DNA of 64,000 nt from Clostridiales bacterium (GTDB lineage Bacteria > Bacillota > Clostridia > Lachnospirales > Lachnospiraceae): NCBI GenBank assembly GCA_020859985.1, contig JAJBVD010000077.1, positions 62,001-126,000 on the forward strand, read 5' to 3'. A program made the translations under genes and the position numbers. Below the pieces are notes generated by a model. It had not been told where the DNA came from and made no database searches. It saw only the letters and a list, made by a program, of their open reading frames with translations. Shown here in pieces: positions 35,350-44,433 of the stretch. How positions within the stretch are numbered: the stretch's first letter is position 1; each line of letters opens with the position of its first letter.

Positions 35350-37830
35350 TTACGACCGGATCTCAGCCCCAAGTGACTCCAGCCCGTTCCAGATTTTTTT
35401 CATGGCTGAAGTAATATCTTTCTCATCAAGAGTGCGGTCTTTCGCACGGAAAGTCAGGGAGAACGCCATGGACTTGAAGCCCTTCTGAATCTGCTTGCCC
35501 TCATAGACATCAAACAAATGGCAGGACTCCAGTATCTTGCCTCCGCGCTGAAGGATCATCGTCTCAATCTGACCTGCAAGAACCGTCTTCGGAAGCAGCA
35601 TGCTGATGTCTCTGGTCGCTGCTGGGAAACGGGCGATACCGGTATATTTGCGGTCAAAGCCTGCCAACGGGGTGATTTCCGGCATGTCGAGCACTGCTAC
35701 AAACACTCTCTCACCGATGCCGTAGGCATCGTTGGCTACGGTCGGATGCACCTGACCGAGGAAACCAAGCTTTTTCTTATTGTAAATGATATTCGCCTGG
35801 CGGGTCGGGTGGAGATACGGGATGTTGGATTCCGGATCATAGGTAATACGTCCGTTCAGCCCTGCCTTTTCCAGAAATTCCTCTACCACACCTTTCATTA
35901 CGAAGAAATTGCCCTGACCATCCTTCGTGGAAGCATCACCCTCGCCGTACATACCAAGAGTAAACTGCATCCGCTCATCCGGAAGCTCCGTAAGCGGCAG
36001 CTCCTTCGGAATATAAATGTTGCCCAGTTCATACAGGCGTACATCTCTGTTGCCATGGTTATAGTTGAATGCCAGCGAAGTCAGCATACCGTTTAAAGGC
36101 GTGGTCCGCATGATGCTGTAATCCTCGCCCAGCGGGTTGGAAATCTTAATCGCCTGACGAAGCGGTGAATCCTCCGGAAGCATCAGCTTGTCAAACACCT
36201 TCGGACTCTCAAAAGAATAGCTCATACCCTGTGAGAAGCCGCAGAATTCCGCAACCTCCTGCGCCACGTCGCGCACGCGCATCTCAAAGGAACGTCTGCC
36301 GGTCGTCGCCTCGCCGCTCGGCAATGTCATCGGAATGTTGTCATAACCATAGAAACGGGCGACCTCCTCCGCGAGATCCGCCGTGCGGAACAGATCCTGA
36401 CGGAAGGTTGGCGCAATGACTTCATTCGCCGCCTCATCATAGCCGAGGTCAATCTTTTTGAAATAAGCAAGCATCTGCTCCGCGGAAATGTCCGTGCCAA
36501 GCAACGCGTTAATCTTTTCCGGCTCAAACGGAATGCGGACCGGTTCTTTTACCGTCGGATAAATATCTACAATACCAGGAACCACGTCGCCTGCGTCCAG
36601 TTCCTCAATAAGCTGGCAGGCGCGGTTGATCGCTTCCTCCGCATTGTTGGGGTCGAGTCCCTTTTCAAAGATGGAGGAAGCATCCGTGCGCAGTCCGATG
36701 CGCTTGGAGGACAGACGGATGTTCGTGCCGTCAAAGCAGGCTGCCTCGAACATCATGGTCTTAACGTTATCAGTAATCATGGAATTTTCACCGCCCATGA
36801 TGCCGCCGATACCGACAGATTTTTCGCCGTCGCAGATCATCACGACGTTCTCGTCCATGGTGCGCTCCTGACCGTCCAGGGTTGTGAATTTTTCATTTTT
36901 AGCCGCACGGCGCACGATGATCTCGTGTCCGGCAAGGGTATCATAGTCATAGGCATGCATGGGCTGGCCATACTCTTCCATGACATAGTTGGTAATGTCT
37001 ACGATATTGTTGATCGGGCGGATGCCGGCCGCAGCCAGACGCCGCTGCATCCACTTCGGAGAAGGAGCAATACGGATGTTTTTCACGACTCTTGCTGTAT
37101 AGCGCGGGCAGAGATCGGTATCCTGCACGGTCACTTTCACATAATCAGATGCCTGCTTTTTGTCATCTGTCTCCGCATCTTCTTTTGCCGGATGGCTCGG
37201 TGTCTCGGTCACCACCGGCGGATGGAATTCTTTTCCAAAGGTGGCTGCAGCCTCTCGTGCAATACCGATCACGGAAAAGCAGTCTACGCGGTTTGACGTA
37301 ATCTCATACTCAAATGTCACATCATTCAGGCCGAGCGCCGCAACTGCGTCCGCTCCCACTTCGGCATCCTCCGGGAAAATATAAATGCCGTATTCCGGCG
37401 CTTCCGGATACAGATCTCTCGTCGAACCCAGTTCCTCGATGGAGCACATCATACCGTTCGACTCGATTCCGCGAAGCTTGCCTTTTTTGATCTCGATGCC
37501 GCCCTCGGTCATTTTGCCGTCATGATTTCCCGCCACACGGCCGCCGTCGAGTACGACCGGAACCTTGTCGCCTACATGGACATTCGGTGCGCCGGTCACG
37601 ATCTGAATCGTCTTTTCTCCGATATTGACCTGGCAGACGATCAGCTTGTCCGCGTCCGGATGTTTCTCGATCTGCTCAATCTGGCCAATCACGATCTTGT
37701 CCAGATCGCGGTCTGCCGCCACATAGCCTTCTACCTTTGTACCGGTGAGCGTCATTGCGTCCGTGTATTCCTGTGCGGTCACATCCAGATCCGGGACATA
37801 CGCTTTCACCCAAGATAATGTTGTATTCAT
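35350..37830 (-). CDS. pheT: Phenylalanyl-tRNA synthetase beta subunit
   Basis: PheT pairs with PheS (alpha2beta2) to charge tRNA-Phe and carries the editing site. The 826-residue product has the tRNA-binding EMAP-like domain (VIGQIEQIEKHPDADKLIVC), the B3/B4 editing domain (RAAGIRPINNIVDITNYVM, EEYGQPMHAYDYDTLAGH), B5, and the C-terminal anticodon-binding domain (FPAATRDISMLLPKTVLAGQ). A polar insert of ~20 residues (TETPSHPAKEDAETDDKKQA) lies at ~210. The ATG at 37828-37830 has AAGGAG upstream. A structured repeat fills the gap to pheS. Confidence 0.97.
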   Translation of the reverse strand: MNTTLSWVKAYVPDLDVTAQEYTDAMTLTGTKVEGYVAADRDLDKIVIGQIEQIEKHPDADKLIVCQVNIGEKTIQIVTGAPNVHVGDKVPVVLDGGRVAGNHDGKMTEGGIEIKKGKLRGIESNGMMCSIEELGSTRDLYPEAPEYGIYIFPEDAEVGADAVAALGLNDVTFEYEITSNRVDCFSVIGIAREAAATFGKEFHPPVVTETPSHPAKEDAETDDKKQASDYVKVTVQDTDLCPRYTARVVKNIRIAPSPKWMQRRLAAAGIRPINNIVDITNYVMEEYGQPMHAYDYDTLAGHEIIVRRAAKNEKFTTLDGQERTMDENVVMICDGEKSVGIGGIMGGENSMITDNVKTMMFEAACFDGTNIRLSSKRIGLRTDASSIFEKGLDPNNAEEAINRACQLIEELDAGDVVPGIVDIYPTVKEPVRIPFEPEKINALLGTDISAEQMLAYFKKIDLGYDEAANEVIAPTFRQDLFRTADLAEEVARFYGYDNIPMTLPSGEATTGRRSFEMRVRDVAQEVAEFCGFSQGMSYSFESPKVFDKLMLPEDSPLRQAIKISNPLGEDYSIMRTTPLNGMLTSLAFNYNHGNRDVRLYELGNIYIPKELPLTELPDERMQFTLGMYGEGDASTKDGQGNFFVMKGVVEEFLEKAGLNGRITYDPESNIPYLHPTRQANIIYNKKKLGFLGQVHPTVANDAYGIGERVFVAVLDMPEITPLAGFDRKYTGIARFPAATRDISMLLPKTVLAGQIETMILQRGGKILESCHLFDVYEGKQIQKGFKSMAFSLTFRAKDRTLDEKDITSAMKKIWNGLESLGAEIRS

Positions 37831-37857
37831 AATAAAATTCTCCTTATACTCATTTTG

Positions 37858-38046
37858 CTGCTGCTCTGATGTTTCATATCGTCCAGAGCAGCAGGCCACA
37901 GACCGCCTGCTTCGCAGGCTATATGCCGCCTCACGGCGTCATATGTCTGAGGCTTGATGGGCGTCCCGCCCATCCCAAAATGTTGCCATAGGTTTTAGCG
38001 GATAAATCCTCCCAGCCTCTGTCAACATTTTGCTGCTGCTCTGGAC
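37858..38046 (-). repeat. Structured intergenic element, copy B (pheS-pheT gap)
   Basis: Right arm CTGCTGCTCTGGAC (38033-38046) pairs exactly with GTCCAGAGCAGCAG (37881-37894), or that segment can pair with CTGCTGCTCTG (37858-37868). Conserved inner parts shared with copy A include GGGCG/CGCCC hairpin, AAGCCTCAGA, a CATATGACGCC/GGCGGCATAT stem and GCCTGCGAAGCAGGC. The 18-bp sequence CAGAGCAGCAGCAAAATG occurs as a perfect direct repeat at both ends (minus strand). It starts 6 bp after the pheS stop and ends ~20 nt before the pheT ribosome site. Confidence 0.82.
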
Positions 38047-38052
38047 TGGTGG

Positions 38053-39072
38053 TCAAAACTGACTCAAGAATCTCTCATCATTTTCATACAGCAGACGCAT
38101 ATCATCAATCTCATACTTTAAAAGCGCAATACGTTCCAGACCGACGCCGAACGCGAATCCGGTGTAGGCATCCGGGTCGATGCCGCACATCTCAAACACA
38201 TGCGGATGCACCATGCCGCAGCCCAGAATCTCAATCCAGCCGCTGCCCTTGCAGAACCGGCAGCCCTTGCCGCCGCATTTGAAACAGGAGACATCCATCT
38301 CCGCACTCGGCTCCGTGAACGGGAAGTGATGCGGGCGGAATTTGGTCTTTGTCTCCTCACCGAACAGCTCTTTCGCGAATACTTCCAGCGTACCCTTCAG
38401 GTCCGCAAACGTCACGTTTTTATCTACGACCAGTCCCTCGATCTGATGAAAGGACGGAGAATGCGTCGCGTCCACCTCATCCGAGCGGAACACACGTCCC
38501 GGCGAGATCATGCGGATCGGCAGCTTGCCCTGCTCCATCACACGCGCCTGCACCGGCGAGGTCTGTGTACGCAGCACAATGTCTTTATTAATATAGAAAG
38601 TATCCTGCTCATCCTTTGCCGGATGGTTGGCAGGAATATTCAGCTTTTCAAAATTATAGAGATCGTATTCAATCTCCGGTCCTTCGATCACTTCATAGCC
38701 CATACCGACGAAGATACGCTCCACTTCCTCGCGGGCAATCGTATTCGGATGGCGATGACCGATCTTACTGCGCTTTGCCGGAAGCGTTACATCAATCCTC
38801 TCACCCTTCAGAGAAGCGTCCAGCGCAATCTTTTCCAGCTTCTTTTTAGACTCATCCAGCGCCGTCTCGATCTGCGTGCGCGTCTCATTGACAAGCTGCC
38901 CGAATGCCGGACGCTCTTCCGGCGGAATTTCCTTCATACTTTTGAGAATTGCGGTAAGCTCTCCCTTTTTGCCGAGGAAATTCACTCTCACATCATTTAA
39001 GCGGTCAAGCATATCCGCTTCCTGAATCTGGGCGAGGGCATCCTCCCTGATGGACTGTAATCTGTCTTTCAT
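38053..39072 (-). CDS. pheS: Phenylalanyl-tRNA synthetase alpha subunit
   Basis: PheS holds the class II catalytic site. The 339-residue product has the N-terminal coiled coil (~1-90), HPNTIAREEVERIFVGMGYE, motif 2 MISPGRVFRSDEVDATHSPS, HQIEGLVVDKNVTFADLKGT, and motif 3 YTGFAFGVGLERIALLKYEI. Four Cys in CFKCGGKGCRFCKGSGW suggest a small metal-binding insert seen in some Firmicutes. ATG with AAAGGAAG upstream. Expression is controlled by the Phe T-box upstream. Confidence 0.97.
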   Translation of the reverse strand: MKDRLQSIREDALAQIQEADMLDRLNDVRVNFLGKKGELTAILKSMKEIPPEERPAFGQLVNETRTQIETALDESKKKLEKIALDASLKGERIDVTLPAKRSKIGHRHPNTIAREEVERIFVGMGYEVIEGPEIEYDLYNFEKLNIPANHPAKDEQDTFYINKDIVLRTQTSPVQARVMEQGKLPIRMISPGRVFRSDEVDATHSPSFHQIEGLVVDKNVTFADLKGTLEVFAKELFGEETKTKFRPHHFPFTEPSAEMDVSCFKCGGKGCRFCKGSGWIEILGCGMVHPHVFEMCGIDPDAYTGFAFGVGLERIALLKYEIDDMRLLYENDERFLSQF

Positions 39073-39179
39073 TTTTTTCTTCCTTTCCTGTCAGATTTCA
39101 TTCATGATAACAACTGAGATATAGGGGACGAAGTTTCCTATAATCGAGTATGAGACGGCTTGCCGACTCCTGCGCATTG

Positions 39180-39500
39180 AAAAGGCTCCGTCCCTCATGA
39201 CGAGGGACGAAGCCAGTATACTCCGCGGTACCACCCTGATTTCTGCCATTCACATTGACGCTGCCGGATTGTCATTTAAAAAGCCGGTGCCTGTCTTCTG
39301 TATGCAGACTCTCAATGTACGTAACGTGTACAGACGCCGTCTCCTACTCTACCGCAGTAAAAAGGCATTTCAAAGACAGAACTCCGGTGTGAATTTTGTC
39401 TCCTGTCTGAACATAAGAATGCTTCCAGCCGATGACATCCTCTCTCTGTATGAAGTCAGGTTCCTACTTTGCACCATCTTCGTTGTTCTCTCTGTTCTTG
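39180..39500 (-). promoter_or_regulatory. T-box leader of pheST (tRNA-Phe sensing)
   Basis: The minus strand carries AGGGTGGTACCGCGG (39222-39236), the T-box sequence, distal-loop motifs AGAGAGAGGATG and GGCTGGAAGC, and a specifier UUC at 39391-39393 in the same context as other T-boxes (AAAA-UUC-ACACCGGAG), matching phenylalanine. The terminator is GGCTTCGTCCCTC / GAGGGACGGAGCC (39184-39214) followed by UUUU (39180-39183). Confidence 0.92.
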
Positions 39501-39509
39501 CTGTCATTC

Positions 39510-39537
39510 ATTCTAGCACACAGATTCATATTGTCAA
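39510..39537 (-). promoter_or_regulatory. Promoter of pheST
   Basis: TTGACA (39532-39537), 16-nt spacer, TAGAAT (39510-39515) on the minus strand, just upstream of the T-box. Confidence 0.72.
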
Positions 39538-39619
39538 GCCATTATTTTTAATGCGCTCTTGCTTCTGATTTAGCTTTTATTATCTGTGATTTGTTTATAA
39601 ATTAAATCAAAAATACATA

Positions 39620-39648
39620 TTGTATATTTGAAAACAACGTGATATATT
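39620..39648 (+). promoter_or_regulatory. Promoter of the tiny membrane-peptide gene
   Basis: TTGTAT (39620-39625), 17-nt spacer, TATATT (39643-39648) on the plus strand, about 40 bp before the ribosome site. Confidence 0.65.
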
Positions 39649-39693
39649 ATCTATGTCGTCGACTCATTCCGCTAAGGAAGGAGGTGATGCCAT

Positions 39694-39783
39694 ATGGTGG
39701 AATTAGTCATTGGTTTTCTTGTTTCTGTCGCAGCGAGCGTAACCGGCAATTACGTTTGCAAATGGCTGGACAGAAATAAGTAG
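39694..39783 (+). CDS. Tiny single-span membrane peptide (29 aa), type I toxin-like
   Basis: The ORF encodes MVELVIGFLVSVAASVTGNY followed by VCKWLDRNK: one hydrophobic span then a short basic-acidic tail. It has an almost perfect ribosome site (GGAGGTGAT, 6-7 nt before ATG 39694), its own promoter (39620-39648) and its own strong terminator (39825-39868). Tiny peptides of the form hydrophobic span + CKWLD are common in Firmicutes and resemble type I toxins or small stress membrane peptides. An antisense RNA partner was not identified. Confidence 0.7.
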   Translation: MVELVIGFLVSVAASVTGNYVCKWLDRNK

Positions 39784-39824
39784 ATGACAACAGCCTGATC
39801 GGATCAGCTCACCGTAACGAGCAA

Positions 39825-39868
39825 GAGCACCTCAGAGGTATCGCCCACCTCTGGGGTGCTCGCTTTTT
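39825..39868 (+). terminator. Terminator of the tiny membrane-peptide gene
   Basis: GAGCACCTCAGAGGT / ACCTCTGGGGTGCTC (39825-39861), a 15-bp stem with one mismatch or wobble, followed by GCTTTTTG. Confidence 0.9.
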
Positions 39869-39937
39869 GTGCCATATGGAATCACTGGTTTCCTTAGCTG
39901 ACATTATAATACGCGATTCGTTTCTAAAAGTCAACCA

Positions 39938-41476
39938 CTATTTCAGCACAATACACGACTGCGGCGCCAGCGTGATCGTGCCATCCTCCGCCTTGCCGCT
40001 TCCAATAGAAAAAATCACCTTCCAGCCGTCCGCCGAGACCGGCGCAGTAACGGTCTCCGTGGTCGGATTCAACGCCACCAGAATACCGCCTCTGCGGTAT
40101 ACAAACGGGTGCTTTCCGACCTCCGCGTAGACCGCCTCAAAGTCAGCGTCCGCCTGCAGATCCTCCTCGCGATGACGCAGAGCGATCAGTTCTTTCACCG
40201 TGTTGAACAGGGAATCTTTCTCTGTCTCCTGAGCCGCGACATTCGGCGCATCCGGTGATGTGTCCACAGGCAGGTACAGCGCGTCAGCCGGGCAGGTAGA
40301 AAAGCCGGCATTTTTCTCTGTGTTCCACTGCATTGGGGTACGAGAGCCTGTCCGGTGATAGCCGCCCTCTTTCGTCTTCACGTCCAGATACCGCATGCCG
40401 ATCTCATCTCCATAATAAAGAAACGGGACGCCCGGCATGGTGAAAATAAAGGCATAGGCAATCTTGAGTTCCGAATCATCCAGATTAAACTTGGGACGTA
40501 TTGTGTCATGATTGCAGGTGATCAGGCAGTAATAGCCGTTCTCTTTTGTCGCCTCGTAGCGCGGCAGATATTCATTCAGGAAGCGGGTAATATCACCCTT
40601 TCCGTCCTTTTTGAAATAACTGTTGTCCTCGCCTGTGTCGTAATCACGCATCAACGAATTGTAACCATTGCCGCCCCAGTTCAAATAGAAATCCATATGG
40701 AAGCCGCCCTGATTGATGGCTTTCGCCGGCGCATTCCACTCAGAAACCATCGCCGCATCCGGATATTCCTTATCCAGCATTTCCCGAACCTCTCTCCAGA
40801 TGGCGCAGGTACCGGTCCTTTTCTCATCGTCATTCTTTACCAGAGACTCCGCCATATCCACGCGGAATCCATCGCAGCCATGATCCAGCCAGAAGCGCAT
40901 CACATCCTTCATCGCCTCGCGCGTCGCGACGCAGTCCGGATGATCCATCGGCAGCTGCCAGTCCTCCTGCGGATCCAGGAATCCATAATTCAGCGCCGGC
41001 TGAGACTTAAAGAAATTCAGCACATAGACACCATCGCGCTCGGCCTCCCCGCCAATATAGAGAAAGCCTTTTGCCGGCTGAAACACTGCGTTCGTCCAGA
41101 TGTAGCGGTTGGAATATTCATTTTTTTCCGCTTTCTGGCTTTCCAGAAACCACTCATGTTCCTCCGAGGTGTGTCCCGGCACAAGATCGAGCAGCACATG
41201 AATGCCGCGCAAATGTGCTTCGCCAAACAGCCGGTACAGGTCGTTGTTCGTGCCGTAGCGCGGCGCGACCTTCTTATAATCTCTCACATCATACCCCGCA
41301 TCATGAAATGGCGAATCAAAACAGGGGTTGATCCAGAGAGCATTGCACCCCAGCTCCTTTATGTAGTCCAGCTTCTCAATAATTCCGTTAAAATCTCCGA
41401 TACCGTCTCCATTGGTATCATAAAATGACTGCGGATAAATCTCATAAAATACTGCATCCTTTAACCATTTTGGCAT
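39938..41476 (-). CDS. GH13 alpha-glucosidase / oligo-1,6-glucosidase-like
   Basis: A 512-residue glycoside hydrolase family 13 enzyme acting on alpha-glucosidic bonds. The four conserved regions are LVPGHTSEEH-type region I, GCDGFRVDMAESL (nucleophile Asp), MVSEWNAP (acid/base Glu) and ITCNHDTIRP (third Asp). The start MPKWLKDAVFYEIYPQSFYD with DTNGDGIGDFNGIIEKLDYI is typical of oligo-1,6-glucosidase, trehalose and sucrose subfamilies. Region I has H-T-S-E-E-H in place of the usual NHTS. No signal peptide, so cytoplasmic. ATG with GGAGGAG upstream. Substrate specificity is not certain. Confidence 0.93.
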   Translation of the reverse strand: MPKWLKDAVFYEIYPQSFYDTNGDGIGDFNGIIEKLDYIKELGCNALWINPCFDSPFHDAGYDVRDYKKVAPRYGTNNDLYRLFGEAHLRGIHVLLDLVPGHTSEEHEWFLESQKAEKNEYSNRYIWTNAVFQPAKGFLYIGGEAERDGVYVLNFFKSQPALNYGFLDPQEDWQLPMDHPDCVATREAMKDVMRFWLDHGCDGFRVDMAESLVKNDDEKRTGTCAIWREVREMLDKEYPDAAMVSEWNAPAKAINQGGFHMDFYLNWGGNGYNSLMRDYDTGEDNSYFKKDGKGDITRFLNEYLPRYEATKENGYYCLITCNHDTIRPKFNLDDSELKIAYAFIFTMPGVPFLYYGDEIGMRYLDVKTKEGGYHRTGSRTPMQWNTEKNAGFSTCPADALYLPVDTSPDAPNVAAQETEKDSLFNTVKELIALRHREEDLQADADFEAVYAEVGKHPFVYRRGGILVALNPTTETVTAPVSADGWKVIFSIGSGKAEDGTITLAPQSCIVLK

Positions 41477-41623
41477 AATCTAAGCTCCTCCTCATTATCA
41501 GATGTTTTATATATTTTACAGCAGTCAGTCAGACACAAAAATAAAGTCTCTGACATGTGAGATACTATACTATATCTTTCCAAAAATAGCGAGCAAAATA
41601 TTTGTAAATTTCCGTAACAGTTC

Positions 41624-41642
41624 AGAACAGGCCTGCTGTTCT
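41624..41642. repeat. Minimal palindrome related to the element arms (copy D)
   Basis: AGAACAG-N5-CTGTTCT, preceded by GTAACAGTTC. The AGAACAGCAGG arm sequence (minus strand) is shared with the copy at 59668-59712. It sits 10 bp after the YihY gene stop. Confidence 0.45.
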
Positions 41643-41651
41643 ATAAATTCA

Positions 41652-42506
41652 TCATCTAGCCCACGGCGCGGGCACATCCTCAGAAAACAGCTCCGGCGCC
41701 GCCAGATAATGATTGATCTCCGCGCCGATGAACCAGAGATACATGCAGACATAAAGCCAGAGCATAACGACCACCAGCGTCGTCAGACTGCCGTACAGCA
41801 CGGACATATTCGTAGAATAGTCCAGATAGATGGAAAAGATAAAAGAAAAAACACTCCAGAAAATTGCCGCAAAAATCGCGCCGGGAAGCTGGCTGGCCGG
41901 CCGCATTCTTCGTCCCGGAAGATAACTGTACATCAGCAAAAACAAAACTGCCAGAATCAACATAGTCAGAAGCGCCGGAAGAATTGTGCTGAAATCCGGG
42001 AAATATTGAAGCAGTGGTATCATCTCTGACACATAATCCCGGGCGCTGTATCCTACGACAAGAATGACGACGCTGAATCCAAGTGCGGCAACCAATACCA
42101 GAATATAGGCTGCCGCCCGAAGACGCACCACAAAATAATTCCTCGTATCCTCAATCCGATAGATCGTATTCAGGCCGTCCGCCATCCCCAGCACGCTTTT
42201 CCCCGCTGTCCATACGGCGGCGATCGCGGTCCCTGAGATCAGCGCGACCGACTGGCTGTAAATAGAGTTGACGATCGGCTCGATCAGATCCCGCACCTCG
42301 AACGGTGTAATATCTTCCAGCGTAGTTATGAGTGCCTCCGGAGAGATAGAAGTAAATTTCAGCATCGTCATAAGAAGCATCAGGATCGGAAAACAGCTCA
42401 TCATAATGAAAAAAGCTGCTTCCGCGGCATGCGCCCGAACCTGATCCGCATTTAACTTTTTCAAAACATTTCTCGCAAACCGGACTGTATCGTGAAAGTT
42501 ATCCAT
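41652..42506 (-). CDS. YihY/BrkB-family membrane protein
   Basis: A 284-residue integral membrane protein with six hydrophobic segments. It has HAAEAAFFIMMSCFPILMLL, the conserved AAVWTAGKSVLGMADGLNTI and the C-terminal YGSLTTLVVVMLWLYVCMYL followed by WFIGAEINHYL, all typical of YihY/BrkB proteins (once called RNase BN, function unclear). The ATG is directly preceded by AAGAAGG at short spacing, with GGGAGAA further upstream. Confidence 0.93.
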   Translation of the reverse strand: MDNFHDTVRFARNVLKKLNADQVRAHAAEAAFFIMMSCFPILMLLMTMLKFTSISPEALITTLEDITPFEVRDLIEPIVNSIYSQSVALISGTAIAAVWTAGKSVLGMADGLNTIYRIEDTRNYFVVRLRAAAYILVLVAALGFSVVILVVGYSARDYVSEMIPLLQYFPDFSTILPALLTMLILAVLFLLMYSYLPGRRMRPASQLPGAIFAAIFWSVFSFIFSIYLDYSTNMSVLYGSLTTLVVVMLWLYVCMYLWFIGAEINHYLAAPELFSEDVPAPWAR

Positions 42507-42628
42507 CCTTCTTTATTCTCCCTCGCTGGCTTCCCTGTGGTAATCGCCCACCCTTCAAATTGCATGGGCTCTTTCTGAAATCAGGACTGCCATTCATTAT
42601 GCGGATATTGGGGGCTGAAGTCCCGTTC

Positions 42629-44233
42629 TCATTCAGCATCCCCATAATAATACTCCAAAATATCCAGATACGTCGCTCCATCCGCTGCCAGCTGTGCCGC
42701 ACCGCACTGGCTCATGCCGTTTCCGTGGCCATAGCCTCCGCCATATATAACTACCGTCTCCTGCTCCGCTGCCATCTCCTGGTCTGCTATCGTCTCAGCC
42801 GTCGATGCGGTTTCTTTTTCCGTCCATTCCTCCTGACCATTTTCAAGGAGAAAAAACGCGCTCGGCAGCAGCTGCATGTCCGATACCGTTGACCCATCCA
42901 ACAATGTCACTTCCGCCTCTCCGGGGGAAAGAAGCTGTCGGATTGCATACTCTCCCTCAATCTCTACAGTCTCATCCCCTACCGTGACGGTAAGCAGCTG
43001 AGCCTGTCCGTTCCCACTGTGGGCTGCCACTTTGATTTCCGCCGTTCGCTCTGATAAAACACTCTCGCTCTGAACAGCCTCCTCATACTGCAGACCATAC
43101 TCATCTTCTGTCTTTTTCAAAATCTGTATAATCGGAATCTCCACCTGCCATCGAAGCCACGGTGAACCATATTCCACATCCTCTTCCGGCACTTTCTCCA
43201 GAAATCCGCGAAATGCTTCTTCTTCGCTCAGGTCATCCCGGTGCTCTGAAAGAGCCGATGTCGAATAATACTGACACGTATCTGTCAAAAGAACTTCCCC
43301 ACGCGTCGCCTCCACGGCATCGGCGGATGCTTCCGTCGATTTTCTGTTATTATACACTTGAAATGCCGCGCTGTCATTCAAATCCGCAATATTTTTTTCA
43401 TCAATACCGGCAACGCTGTCTGTATTCACCACGGAATCTTCTGCAGTATCTATAATATTTTCCCTGTCCTCAATGCATCGGAGCGCATAAGTCCGCGCAC
43501 AAACCGCCTGTGCTTTTAGTGCTTCCTCTGGATAATAAGAAGGCATCTCACTGGAAACCACCGCACACAGGTATTTCTCCAGAGGCAGAGCATTGACAAG
43601 AACCAGGCCCTTTTCCAGCCGGTAGATATACAATTCGCCTTCATATTCCGGCAGATCATCCGCACGTGAAAGGCTGACCACCGTCAGCGCACTCTCCCCG
43701 GATGACGACAGCCGCAGCATCTCCTGAGCTTCCAGTTGTTCCAAAGTAACCGCATATGTCTGATCTGCTTCGATTACTTCTTTTTCAAGAACACGCTCAA
43801 AAGTGGCATCCTCCGCACAAATTCCCCGTTCCACTGTAAAGCTGCCCGCAGAAGAAACAATTATTTCATCAAACAGGTCATCTTCATACGAATCATTCAG
43901 GATGCGCACACGGATACAGATCCCATCTGTTTCCACATGCCTGACCAACGCATCTATGGCGTTTTCGCCGCTCTCATCGTTCTCATTCTTCTCACTCCCA
44001 ACATCCCCGCTCCCTTCTTTCTCGCTCTCTTCTTCCCAGCTCTCATCTTTCCCTGTTCCGGCTTCAGTCAGTATATCCCCGTTCTCCTCTGTCTGAACAT
44101 GAGTGCTGTTCACGGCCTGCTCTCCTTCCTGAAAATAGCCGTACAACAGATAAAAAGAAAGAATAAGCATTCCGGCAAGCGCTGCCAGTTCAACAGCTGC
44201 CAGAACTGTCTCGAACCATTTTCTGTTTTTCAT
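42629..44233 (-). CDS. SpoIID/LytB-domain protein
   Basis: A 534-residue membrane-anchored protein: an N-terminal TM (VELAALAGMLILSFYLLYGY), an acidic disordered stretch (residues ~45-100, E/S/G-rich), then the SpoIID core with VNALPLEKYLCAVVSSEMPS, YPEEALKAQAVCARTYAL, CQYYSTSA and the C-terminal GGGYGHGNGMSQCGAAQLA. SpoIID is a lytic transglycosylase needed for engulfment in sporulation. The inserts make it ~200 residues longer than B. subtilis SpoIID, so it may be a LytB-like paralogue. ATG with AGAAGGA upstream. Confidence 0.88.
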   Translation of the reverse strand: MKNRKWFETVLAAVELAALAGMLILSFYLLYGYFQEGEQAVNSTHVQTEENGDILTEAGTGKDESWEEESEKEGSGDVGSEKNENDESGENAIDALVRHVETDGICIRVRILNDSYEDDLFDEIIVSSAGSFTVERGICAEDATFERVLEKEVIEADQTYAVTLEQLEAQEMLRLSSSGESALTVVSLSRADDLPEYEGELYIYRLEKGLVLVNALPLEKYLCAVVSSEMPSYYPEEALKAQAVCARTYALRCIEDRENIIDTAEDSVVNTDSVAGIDEKNIADLNDSAAFQVYNNRKSTEASADAVEATRGEVLLTDTCQYYSTSALSEHRDDLSEEEAFRGFLEKVPEEDVEYGSPWLRWQVEIPIIQILKKTEDEYGLQYEEAVQSESVLSERTAEIKVAAHSGNGQAQLLTVTVGDETVEIEGEYAIRQLLSPGEAEVTLLDGSTVSDMQLLPSAFFLLENGQEEWTEKETASTAETIADQEMAAEQETVVIYGGGYGHGNGMSQCGAAQLAADGATYLDILEYYYGDAE

Positions 44234-44255
44234 ACCGCTCTGTCCTTCTCATAGT

Positions 44256-44282
44256 GTAACTGTTTCGTGTCTTCACAGTTAC
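44256..44282. repeat. 27-bp palindrome copy
   Basis: Intact arms GTAACTG and CAGTTAC with 13-nt centre, just upstream of the SpoIID-like gene. A separate perfect 16-bp palindrome TGTAAAAGCTTTTACA lies at about 44383-44398. Confidence 0.72.
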
Positions 44283-44399
44283 CAGGGATAAGCCCTCTGA
44301 AAAAGTATATGATTCTGTCGGGCAAGCGTATGACCATTTTGATAATAAATCACCATGCAACGATTATCGCTGCACCACTACTTGTAAAAGCTTTTACAG

Positions 44400-44426
44400 T
44401 AAAAACAGGCGGCCACAAAGCCGCCT
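44400..44426 (-). terminator. Terminator of the smpB / Gly-rich gene pair
   Basis: CAGGCGGC/GCCGCCTG (44405-44426) with 6-nt loop followed by U-run on the minus strand, 8 bp after the Gly-rich gene stop. Confidence 0.85.
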
Positions 44427-44433
44427 GCCTGTA

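Noticed and set aside
40355-41428. A 357-codon plus-strand ORF opposite the alpha-glucosidase
   Set aside because: Shadow frame of a clear GH13 gene.
44300-44400. Sigma-E type promoter upstream of the SpoIID-like gene (TCATACG ... CATATACTT)
   Set aside because: Spacing and sequence only loosely fit the sigma-E consensus; not strong enough to list as a feature.
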